Source of the DNA: Haliclystus octoradiatus
Taxonomy: Eukaryota > Cnidaria > Staurozoa > Stauromedusae > Haliclystidae
Direction of reading: 5' to 3'
Assembly: GCA_916610825.1 (NCBI GenBank)
Contig: OU744446.1
Coordinates: 38,850,261 to 38,914,260, forward strand
DNA length: 64,000 bases
In this document: one piece after another, positions 50,801 through 60,400 of the stretch
Position numbering within the stretch: the stretch's first letter is position 1
Layout: every line of letters starts with the position of its first letter
Made by a program: the position numbers and the translations under genes
Notes under the pieces: model-generated
Seen by the model: only the letters and a program-made list of their open reading frames with translations
Databases searched by the model: none
Told to the model about the DNA's origin: nothing

Positions 50801-53114
50801 CTTCTGTGAAAGATCTTGGAATCCTACTAACTGCAGATCTAAAGTTTACAGAACACTGTTCCATGCTAGCCGCTAAAGCAAAAAACCGTTCTTTCCTAAT
50901 CAAGAAATGCTTTTCCTCAAATAACCCGGAGCTGTTAGTGAAAGCGTTCACAACATACGTCAGACCAATGCTTGAGTCATCTACGCCAGTCTGGAATCCC
51001 TATCTCATCAAGGACATAAATATTTTAGAAAATGTTCAGCGCTCTTTCACAAGATATGTTTGTTTGAAAAATAATTCTTACAAGCCCTATGTAGATCGTC
51101 TTGCCTACCTCAACCTTGAGTCTCTAGAATTACGCCGCCTTAAGTTTGATCTTCACATGGTCTTTAGAATTTTGAAAAACTTGATTGATTTGGCTCCAGA
51201 TGAATTTTTCACTTTTAAACATTCCAAATATTCCCTGCGTGGACATTCACTGACGCTGTACCCAACTAAATCATTCAACTATGAGTGTTGCAAACATTAC
51301 TTTGCAAATAGAATAATCAAGCCATGGAACTCTCTTCCTGAAGAAGTTATATCGTCTAGTTCTTTACAAACATTCAAATTTAGACTTAATCACGTTAATT
51401 TATCACAGTTCTGTAACTTTTCCTTTGCCTGTTAATTATTTCTGATAACATAGTTTTCTTTATATATATATACTTTTTTTTTAAAGGTCACATGTAAGTG
51501 AGGATACATTTAAAAATATCCTCCTTTGTTTATTTGCCTGTTAGCCATTGTGCTACAAAATACATACATACATACATACAAATGCAATATGTAGTACAGC
51601 TTTAGTTAGTCTGTCGGGGTTGATTAGGCTATATAAAATCAGTAATAACAACTATTTACTATGACCTGGCCTTGTAACCTCCCTAGAAATAGAATATCAG
51701 TGGTACGAGTTAATTTGGAAATGTGGTATTAACTCCATTAACCCAGGGTATTAACTCTATTACATAATGACTTGAAACAATATAAATGTGGCCTTAAATG
51801 GCATTCGCATGGCATGATAATTTCAACCACGTACCCTGTTTCTTTGAAAAAATGGATATAATCTGTCTCAGTGGTTCTTGGTAAAAACTTGATGCATGTT
51901 TTTGATTTATATTCAGCAATAGACTTTTGAAGTGTCGAGAAAGTTGCACCACCAGGTTCGGACGCTGATAATAGAATACATTTATACGTTGTAAATTCGA
52001 AATGTCATCAAATATTTAATTAGAATAATTATATAACATCAAACAGTGGGAGTTATCCTTGGAAGTAATGCTTCGTATGAGGGGCTCAGCCATATACAGT
52101 TTAATATAGTGGCCACTGTTAGATACGACCAAGAGGGAAAACGGTCGCTACATACAGGTACTTGATAAAGATGATGTCACAAAGTCAATAATATTGAGTA
52201 GAATTCGTGGTAGAACAGACAAACACTTATATACGTGTCAGTACATAGCCGTAACTTGATATCATGATTAATCTTTGATCTATCTAGGCTTTCTTTTAGA
52301 GTATATGTCATTGTCATATATAATCCAAGCTACGATCGTACTCGATATTGGCACTCGAGAGTTGTGCAAGTATTTGCTATATGAATTCTTACTTATGCTT
52401 GCTGATAAAGTGTATGGGACAATGCCACCAGGCCACAAAGCACTTGTACTTGCATGAGCACCAAATTGAATACGAGGATCTGCTCCGAAGACAATAGCAT
52501 GCGAGCGAGAATGCAATCGAATATCAACTTCAAATAGCTTTCGAAGATCTCTTCTCGAGTTAACATCTGTAGCGAGAGAAATAAACAATACCATCGATTA
52601 AAGACATTATAAAGCATTTATAACTCACTGCTCTATCTTTAGATATTAGTTATTTAGACGTTACTGTTAACTTTGAAAAGCGAACCGTGCATATATAATG
52701 CAGTATTAGGGCTATTCTATTCCAGCAACAGATATAACATATAAGTATAGCGCCTATAAATTGGTTTCCTCGTAAATTCCCACATGCTCAACGCATTGAT
52801 ATTTCGATACATGCATTCTGGAGCCTTCACTTGAAATATTGAACATTTAGAACCCTTATCAGATAGTCAGGGAATGAAAAGAGAAGAGTTAGCTGTGTTT
52901 TGTATGATCTGATGTAACTCTTACCCATTAATTCAGCAGTTTCAGAATTGACATCATAGATCGCATCTGAAGCAACGGCATTGTTCGATGCATCTGTTCC
53001 ATCTTGCATTGGACTTGATAACGGCGCATCTTGAGGTATTTGATATAACACATTACTACGCACAGCAATGCAAGATAATAATACAACGATAAAACCCAGC
53101 ATTGAATAATGCAT
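38809..53114 (-). CDS. Secreted astacin metalloprotease: astacin-TSP1-MAM-MAM-ILEI-LamG
   Basis: Sixteen exons, minus strand: 52925-53114, 52393-52566, 51835-51964, 47034-47209, 46167-46391, 45615-45791, 45226-45357, 43934-44196, 43635-43839, 43303-43446, 42785-43041, 42338-42497, 40897-41288, 40037-40259, 39470-39782, 38809-39028; 1126 residues with all phases closing. Order: signal peptide (MHYSMLGFIVVLLSCIAVRS), propeptide, and astacin domain with WPGGIVPYTL, zinc site HEMMHALGFWHEQSRPD and the Met-turn SIMHYG. Then TSP1 (WSDWLACSKKCGGGTQMRTR) and two MAM domains, each ending in GDI(A/G)IDDI-like motifs and separated by T/P-rich linkers. A cationic segment and nine aspartates follow, then an ILEI/FAM3-like domain (KGSWAFIGYKG) and a C-terminal LamG-like jelly roll (FTLMVWIKTQSDGTLFSKVG). 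The protease should cleave extracellular matrix or other secreted substrates; the adhesive domains probably target it. A LINE occupies the intron 47210-51834. Confidence 0.92.
40514..40703. repeat. Tandem duplication, 95 bp x 2
   Basis: The block beginning AAAACGCTGAGAAGAGAAG is repeated directly at a 95-bp spacing with no difference I can see. It lies in an intron of the metalloprotease gene (40260-40896). Confidence 0.85.
43179..43313. repeat. Tandem duplication, 68 bp x 2, duplicating a splice donor
   Basis: CAATTTTGTAAATCTCAAGT starts at 43179 and again at 43247. The unit includes the end of the MAM2 exon complement (ACCGAAA(A/G)AG), so the GT donor of exon 43303-43446 is present twice. 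It is in the metalloprotease gene. Confidence 0.85.
44490..44593 (+). mobile_element. 5'-truncated LINE 3' end with (ATCAA)n tail
   Basis: CCCTGTATTCGCCTGTCAAA and the preceding TGTAAGTGGATCATGAAG match the 3' ends at 51480-51581 and 53745-53847. The tail here is repeated ATCAA units (44564-44593). It lies in a metalloprotease intron. Confidence 0.55.
45426..45451. repeat. (ATG)n microsatellite
   Basis: About eight uninterrupted ATG/GAT units lie in the intron upstream of the first MAM exon. Confidence 0.8.
46483..46785 (+). mobile_element. tRNA-derived SINE, second copy (B box region lost)
   Basis: GGGAGGATTAGTTCAGATGG at the head, then a body matching 10990-11250 read in reverse, including CACTCCTCTAGAAATAGAGG and GGGCGATGCCCT near the tail. 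The segment around the B box is missing or diverged. It lies in a metalloprotease intron. Confidence 0.75.
47581..48486 (+). CDS. LINE ORF1-like protein with CCCH zinc fingers
   Basis: This frame encodes up to 301 residues. The first 120 are acidic and Asn/Ile-rich. About residues 120-200 hold three CCCH-type units (CENLFKGRCNHG...CSSYH, CQRFLHNGKF...CKYFH, CPNSFMTRC...CNAGYH). The tail is proline-rich, with a short final helix. By position it is the ORF1/gag-like nucleic-acid-binding protein. CCCH fingers here contrast with the CCHC knuckles or RRM folds usual in LINE ORF1 proteins. The true start may lie upstream of the chosen ATG. It overlaps the endonuclease frame by about 130 bases in a different frame. 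Confidence 0.65.
   Translation: MQQLMQINAAELITEENSCTVNVAKNVVHELIHNKPGLINEVDSIPNIVDSTDEDFASNEQVLINEVNEINVTIADIVDGDTTHFNPGIINDNTNIDAIDNTIVTHNLANDNTANNVPLSQTPICENLFKGRCNHGLKGRGCSSYHPPICQRFLHNGKFKDGCTRQNCKYFHPFICPNSFMTRCCLIEDCNAGYHLRGTNRKLQPTPPQLVPPRLQEVIPSPTWSGIHNAVENSSEFSSHPTSTQHFLGYPPQPPIPPWQEEIHQQNTRITLLCQQMNRFMSLLEHLPALQMKTPVSHTIP
48354..51435 (+). pseudogene. LINE ORF2: endonuclease and reverse transcriptase, broken by a frameshift
   Basis: The first part (to 49100) is an apurinic/apyrimidinic endonuclease: LLSFNSRSLVNKL, TITETWLSS, GGGVAIFLK and GDFNLP are recognisable. The second part (from about 49080) continues in another frame with HNNFVDCI...LDLFISNRP and then reverse transcriptase: KKGPSRLAVNYRPISLTS, VYIDFSKAFDTV, SGVPQGSVLGPLLFIVYIND and the catalytic FADDAK. 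The endonuclease frame ends in TAA just where the second frame picks up the alignment, so a single-base indel near 49080-49100 probably inactivates this copy. The RT frame itself has no stop for 799 codons, so decay is recent. Confidence 0.85.
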
Positions 53115-54419
53115 CTTCAGATATTTATTTAAAATTAAACTGAACACACTCGTCGAGTGATTCGATGTGTAATGCCGGAATTTGTTGCTTTTATTTATTT
53201 ACGAAAAGCATGCGGATATTTCACGACATGAATGAGGTGTCATTTGTCACACCAATGTCATTTCTATGACAACATCTGTCAACATACTGTTAACATGCTG
53301 CCAGCATATTGTTTAGAATAATAAATTATATCCTAATATCATACTTTTTTTGTGAAAATGTCATCGAACAGCTGACGTGAATGTATCAATGTATAGAACA
53401 ATTGATAGAATGAAAATATGGAAGATATAATTAGCTCCAGTATTACGAAGCATGAAACATTTGTTTTCGCATCGAATGACTGGACAGCGTAACGTGTTTT
53501 TACCAATGACGTCAGATTCGAACAGCGTCATTGATTGGAAAACTGTGTGTGTGTTGATTGTGGTTCTTTGATTAAATTAAATCATGATTAAATTAAAATT
53601 CTGTTTTTTTTTTAATATTGAATAAATTCGATAAGGCACATCATGCTGACCCCAAAGCTACTCATGTTTTGTTATTCGATTTATATTGTGCATGTTCCCA
53701 GTATAGCTATATCAGTTATACCTTTTATCTTAATAACATATCTTAACTTTTTTAACGGCTTTACATAAGTGGGAACCACAAGTTTCCCTGTATTTGCCTG
53801 TCACCATTGTTGACAAATAAAATACATACATACATACATACATACCTTGATTCTGAACGGCAAGCTTTGCAGCCATGTCATAAATTATTGCGTGTGATAT
53901 AATTTTACGGTAATTCATTCATTTGTGTTGCTATTTATAGAGCACACCTTATTTGAATCAAACGTCAAACCTCAAATTCATCATCAATCTCGGTAGAGTG
54001 TACTGTCTTTGCTGCGTTTTATATTATAAATTGTTCAAACGCTTTATTTAATTTTAAATCAAATTACTGTATATAGTGTTAACTCATAAAATATCTCCCC
54101 CAAATCCTCATTCTATGTGACAGCATAAACGTCCTGCACGCAGACTGATTAGAACCCCGGGTTCCATTCAAAGGGGCAAACATTTTCCCTTAAGTTGTAG
54201 GGCAAACGTCAAGGCCACATGTGACGCCTATCTGAGCAACGTAGATGTCGTGGAATGGCGTTTTATTAGTTTTGGTATTGATTAAGATCTACAAATCTTT
54301 TGAAAGGTTATGGAAAATAACAGACGTTTGATAATTTATGATTAAGTACTTTGGAATTGATATATATTTCTTCAAATAGTCGTTGATGATTTCTGTTACG
54401 TTTTTGAAAGTCTCTACAT
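53115..54419. other. Divergent intergenic region (metalloprotease and B4GALNT-type gene)
   Basis: The two start codons point away from each other 1.3 kb apart, so both promoters should lie here. A TATA-like AAATAAATAAAAG on the minus strand lies about 80 bp upstream of the metalloprotease ATG (near 53190-53203). A LINE 3' fragment occupies 53745-53847. Nothing else is recognised. Confidence 0.4.
53745..53847 (+). mobile_element. 5'-truncated LINE 3' end with (ATAC)n tail
   Basis: TTCCCTGTATTTGCCTGTCA followed by TTGACAAATAAAATA and six CATA units closely match the 3' end of the LINE at 51480-51581. It is a dead-on-arrival copy, about 100 bp. Confidence 0.65.
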
Positions 54420-57400
54420 ATGCGACGGTTAAATTCGAAAGAAGTACAATGTTTCATTCTGTTGCTCATTTGTTCAACGATTGCATCGATATTTTTATTT
54501 ACAAACTCAAATGCAACAAGTAACAAACAATTTGAATTGGTTGTGGAAAGTTACGAACTTGGAACACAATCAAAGACTACTAGATCAGGTAACCTAGATA
54601 CTTTTTAATATTCATACATTCCTGCAAAATATGTCAACATTCTCAGGTCTCAGGAGTTTTAAAATTCAAAATAGAACTCTATTGTTTTTGTTATTCTTAG
54701 ATCGAATAACAACTACAGAAAATTTTATAGCAACTACAGAAGCTTCTGCTGATTCGACAACAGTCAAAGATGAAGTTACTCAACCGCCACTGCCTGTAAC
54801 AACTGAAGTAAACATCCCTTTGAATTTGTGGCCTAATCGTCGGCGAGCGATTCCATCAGAAACGGTAATCTTGTAATCTTCTTGTGGTTTTGTGAAATAG
54901 AAAGCGACATGACATTTTTTGAACTTTGGTTTGAAATAGTATACCAACTGGAACTTCCTTGAACAAGGACTCGGCAGATTTTTGGAGAAATATGCGCATT
55001 TTCATTCACAAAATCAATGCTAGGCAATGATCATTTTTCAAATTTTACAGGATTCTACCAGTTGCAAAGCTTTTTTACAATTTAGTTTCTTAATTTGAGA
55101 TCAGTAAGTTGCAATGATAAAGGTGCGGCATAAAAGGTGTTGTAGCTCTCGGATAACTCACTCATAAAAATCACAATGTAGGCCTACAGCGATTCCAACC
55201 GATGAGAAATACGATGAATGAAATCTTCAATAAGCTGTAACATGTTTCAAAAGAACAATGGAACAATAAACAACTGTGAAATTGTAATAAAGAACCTTGG
55301 GTTAGTAAATGAAGACAGTACTATCGTTTCTTAAATTTTCATTTTTCAGTCGTCTCAGCATGCCTGTTGTGGACAGCTGGTTTTATGCGCCACTGTTTAG
55401 AAATTCCAATGAAAGTAGATGATGCTATAGATAGACAGTCTCATTCAATAGACAGTCATACCCTTACATAGATATACAGCTAGTATGTACTCGGGCCTAT
55501 TGTAATCTTACACTTCTAAGACAGCTGCAATATGCAGACATAAATAATAAATGGAGGCCTAACTACTTTTGCTAATCTTTTTTTTAACATCATCATCAAT
55601 TAATTATTCTGATTGAGAGCCTAGACACCAGAATTAGTAATGTAAAGCTATGATTTATCATCACACAGGGGTAAAGCTGGCTGGTGCTTTAAGGAAGCGT
55701 AATGCGGATACTACATCAGCTGCTCCCTTTAAGGGATGATTCTACGGGGCATCAGGGGGACAGTGATACTCAGCCCCCTCACAAAGGTAAAAAAGGGAAA
55801 TCCAGCCACCCACGTATTTGAGTACAGTACAGTACTTCTTTTCCAATGGTGAGTTGTGTAAGTATTATTTCGAATATCGGCCAGTTGAGTGGCCTCCACT
55901 ATTTCACAGCTCCTAAATATGCAATGGAAGAATGCTACCCTGGGGATAAAAGCGAACCTTATGGATACACAATGGCAATGGATACTTCACAGCGTAAGAT
56001 TAAAAAGATTTTATTTCCTTGTTACATTTTTCTATATTTAGCTCCATGGTTTCCTCAATGTTCATATGTGGGATGCTTGGTGCGGTAAAAGTATCCAACG
56101 TCTTCGATTTCACAAACATTTTCCATTGTATCCAGATTTCTCTTCTCTTGCAAATTCTACATATTCTACTTTGCATGAAACACAGTATGGCCAACGTCTG
56201 TTTGGATATATTCATCCGCCTGTCACAGGTACGGGGTAGTCCTTATATTGTATTTATTGTGTCTAATAACCCTGTGAAAAGCAGTTCATGAGCAGTTCAT
56301 AGACAGATCATGGAAATGTTCATGGAAAACCAGCAATTTAACAGTTCATGAGGCTATGGTTTGTTGATAAATATTTATGGATGAACGCATTTCTCATATA
56401 CATAAATATCACATAACTATAAATCCAGATCTTTAAACCGACATTGGATGTGTCAATATCGGACCCTCCTGTACCCAGCTATACGCTTATTTATAGTCTC
56501 TCGCATGGCTCCCAAGAGGGTGAAGGAAGCGGGGTAATTGTCTTATTGATTATAGTCAAACCTGTTATAATGGTCACCTTTGTACAGTGGCCACCTCTCT
56601 ATAGTGGTCACTCTAGCAATGGCTTAATAGTATTTTCTATTGAATCAACCCTGCTTATAAATGCCACCAAAATTTAGATCCAAAAGAACCATTCGATCCA
56701 ATTTAATCTGATTCGAAAAACTAAAAATCAATCTGATTCAAAATAAGATCAGATTCAGGTCGAATCTGCACACATTTAATAAAGGCTGTCCGAGGGTTAT
56801 AAATGTTTCATTAAATTTGTTATTTCGTTTTTATATTTAGGAAATTACGTATTTGCAATGACGTCAGATGATGACTCAGAGACATGGCTTAGCACATCTG
56901 ATCAACCTGAAGATATTCAACTCATTGTTGCTGTCAATTATGCTCTGGAAGATTACTCATTGTTTGGAGACAAAAAAACAATTTTGCATTCATCGAATAA
57001 AATTAAATTACAAAGAGGAAAAAAATATTACATTGAAATTCTTCATAAACAGTATGGGTATAAGGATTATATTTTACTAGGTTGGATGTTACCTGGTTTT
57101 AAGAAATTCAAAAGATTACATTCTCAATATTTATCAACTTTTTACGACCCACATATGATCACCAAAGAAAATTTAAGTTTATATATTCCTGTAACTAACG
57201 CAAGTTTTAATTATTATTCTCATCATCATGAATTTAACATTAAGAAAAATAACGAAGTCTTCACAGAAAAAAAAATGTTTCTACCACATGAAGAAATCAG
57301 CAATTTGTTCCCAATTTGTAAATATCATCCTAGTTATATTATTAAATTTAATCTTAGTCGATATCAAGGTGTCTATCTCATACATGAAACTTCAATTTAT

Positions 57401-60400
57401 CCGGATGACGGAACACGACAGAATGGCTCCAAAGTTGCAGAATTTTGCAATAAAGACAGGTTAACAGACTCACACGGAAATATCATTCCTGGTATAGCAA
57501 TGCCTCCAGAAATACGAGAAAGTCCAGTGTCGTCATCTAATTCTACAGAAAACCACAACAATTACCAAAGTTACAATAGAAGAACATTAAAAAGCTGGTC
57601 TATCAGAAAAGCGTGGAATTCGAGACGGCCTTCCTATGTATTTAAGGAAGTGCCGAAATGGTTTGGGGACAGTGAAGATTCCTATAAATTACCTTTAAAA
57701 ACAAGAAACATTTCTATAGAGCAAAGAATGTATGGATTTAAATGGGCTTATTTGAAGAAACAAGGAAAGTACCGTGATGAAACACTTTATAAGCAATACG
57801 TTACAATCTGTCGGAATGATGGCAATGTGCTGCTCAATGTAAAAGTAAGAGATGTTGTTTGAACTTCCTTATTCATTCTAAGGTTGTAAAAATGGCCTGC
57901 TGATAACACTTCATGATATTTGAAGGAACTGAAAATATACTGAAAAAGGCAAGGTTACTGAAAATTGACTGACATAGTTTAATCAGTCAGCATTGGTTGT
58001 CATTTAACTCTGTCTTTGGTCTTCAAGTTATGTTGATGATGTCTCTAGTCAAGGTGTCACAAAACATAAATAAGCTACTGACAATCTGACATGTGAAAGC
58101 ACGGGCAAATACGTTTCAGTCATTTTATTGCTTCTATACTCTGCCAGTTTAAAAATAGCCTAATATGTAGCCTATTAGCTTCTGCATGCTATTCCGTGTG
58201 ATGTTTAGCCTACATCATCCAAATCCAGTGAGACCTGATATAACGACCACCTGTCTATAGTGGTCACTTCAATGATACCCAAAAACGCTATAATAAATTA
58301 ATCAACCCACCATATATATGTAAGGTGATCTTATAATGACCAATTTTTCAATAGAACAGTTGAATTTCAGACATTCTTCAAGGTGGCTGCTATAACAGGT
58401 TTTTACTGTTTGTAGATACACATTCCACCCGGGTTGCAGCCTATTACAATTCATTGTTTGTGTTCCACCTTTTTGCTTAGGTTGCAAAGTTTGTAGTGCG
58501 CTATTACATGTCGGTTCTGAAGAAAAAACTTATCAGGTAAGACTCAAATCAGGTCAGGTCAAGAATTTATCATGTTATTTCAACAATTTAATGAATAACA
58601 ACATTCAAACTTGGAAACAAGTAACATAGCAGCAGTGAAATAATTAACATTGGTTATTTTGAATTATTTCATTAGCTCGGTAAAGCTGTTGAGGATTATT
58701 AACGTAGAAGAAAACCATGATATGCTCCTTGGAAATAGGTATTTGGTCGAAATTGTAAGTTAGGACACTTTTACACTAAGTTATATTAAAATGTCTTCAT
58801 CTGAGTTAAATTTAATCTTCATTTTGCATTACATTTCATGGCATTATTATTGTTTGGACTAATTACTTTACTCTTCTCTTCTATGTATTTAGGATATTAT
58901 GAAAGACAACAAAGGTATACAAGTAGGGTACATTCCGTAATTCAATCAAACAAGTCGTCATTTAAATAAATGTAGCATTTTTATTTTTCAAGTAACTGCT
59001 TCATATCCTTGCAATTTCTAGTTTATAATGTACCAGCATATTTTGTTTTTTTAGAATATCGTGTTTCTGATTATGTTTATCAACGTCAAGGGGAAGTAGA
59101 GTTGTGCCGTCCAAACGACTTCCAATGGAAATTCAATGTCATGGTTCATGTTATAGTACCAGGTTTGTTGAGTATTTATTTGTGTTTACCTAACAACAAC
59201 TCACATGTGGCCTAAAGGCTGATTTCCACTATGTGAATATTTCGCTGCAGCAAATTTTTTGTAACCAAATAAGTAATATGCATAGGTAGAGTGACGTTGA
59301 AGCCACGCAAGAATGGCTATGGTAATTCGCTTCAGCAAAATGTTCAGTTGGAACTGTTCCTACTTTTTGCGATTCGCTTTTGCGAAAAATACTTGAAGCC
59401 AATCAGAGCACTGCATTGATTTTGTCATGGTATCAGGTCACAGCGGGCCACAGGTGCTATGATGAATTTACAAAATTTTGAATTTCGAGAAAAGCTTTTG
59501 CATCTGTAGTGGAAATCATGCAGCGAAATTTTTGACGCAAAAAGTCACCACGAAAAATTCACTGTTAGCAAAGTTTTCGTCTGTGGAAACCAGCCTTAAA
59601 GTGGCTAAATGACCTTTTATTTTGCCAATATTCACAGGATTTATTCCTTTAGATGATGTTGTTTTTTTCATCAACATTTTGGGGGTGGCCTTAGCTAAAT
59701 GAATTTGTGCTTCGCCAACATTGATAGGATTTTGTTGAATTCATTTTTGTCTGCAGCAGGTGATATTAATTGAGGGTTGGTGGCTAGACAATCGAGCCTG
59801 CCAATCGTGATTCAAGCTGTGATCATTGTTGACAATTTGGTGACTTCTCCAACATCGGTTCTTCGAGAACAATAGAATTCAATCACCAGACATTTTAAAT
59901 CTAGATTCTTCTCATTCCACTGAAAAACTGCTGAAATATTGTAGTTACTTATATTTTTATTTTCCTTATTGCTGCAGTTGCTTAATCAGATGTTTTAAGA
60001 TTTACGTATTAGTGGTTTTTATATGTAGCCTATTACTTCTTTTTCATATTTCTAGTAAAAGACCAAGGAAAATGGCTTCAACATTTCATACATAACATGG
60101 ATGAGGTATTGATGTTGTTTACGTGTATATCGATCCCCTGTGTTGAACAACCTCCTCTTGATAATGGTCACTACTAGAGCTTGATACAATTGTAATATTT
60201 GTTTTGATCAAATTTCTTCAAGTCATTTCTTTTGCTATTTGGATTTAAACAATGATGAGTCAAACCAATCCTTGCAACTTGGAGTTTTGGCATTTAATTA
60301 ATTTGTTGTTTATTTATTTTGTTAAACTGTATATCATTGGATAAAATAATTACGGGTACGGCAAACAAACCTTCAGAATGGCTGATGAGATAACTTATTT

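Larger units (their letters stand above)
47540..51581 (+). mobile_element. Near full-length non-LTR retrotransposon (Jockey/CR1-like)
   Basis: It contains an ORF1-like reading frame (47581-48486), an overlapping apurinic endonuclease region (48354-49100) and reverse transcriptase (49036-51435), followed by a short 3' UTR and a (CATA)n tail at about 51558-51580. It is inserted antisense in the metalloprotease intron 47210-51834. The clade is suggested only by the RT motifs. The 5' boundary and target duplication could not be fixed by eye. Confidence 0.85.

Noticed and set aside
55846..55994. Extra exon of the B4GALNT-type gene ([16 protein letters not shown]...)
   Set aside because: It looks coding and has acceptor and donor, but leaves a one-base phase that the next exon (starting 56042) cannot accept. 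The direct junction 54864 to 56042 keeps the frame.
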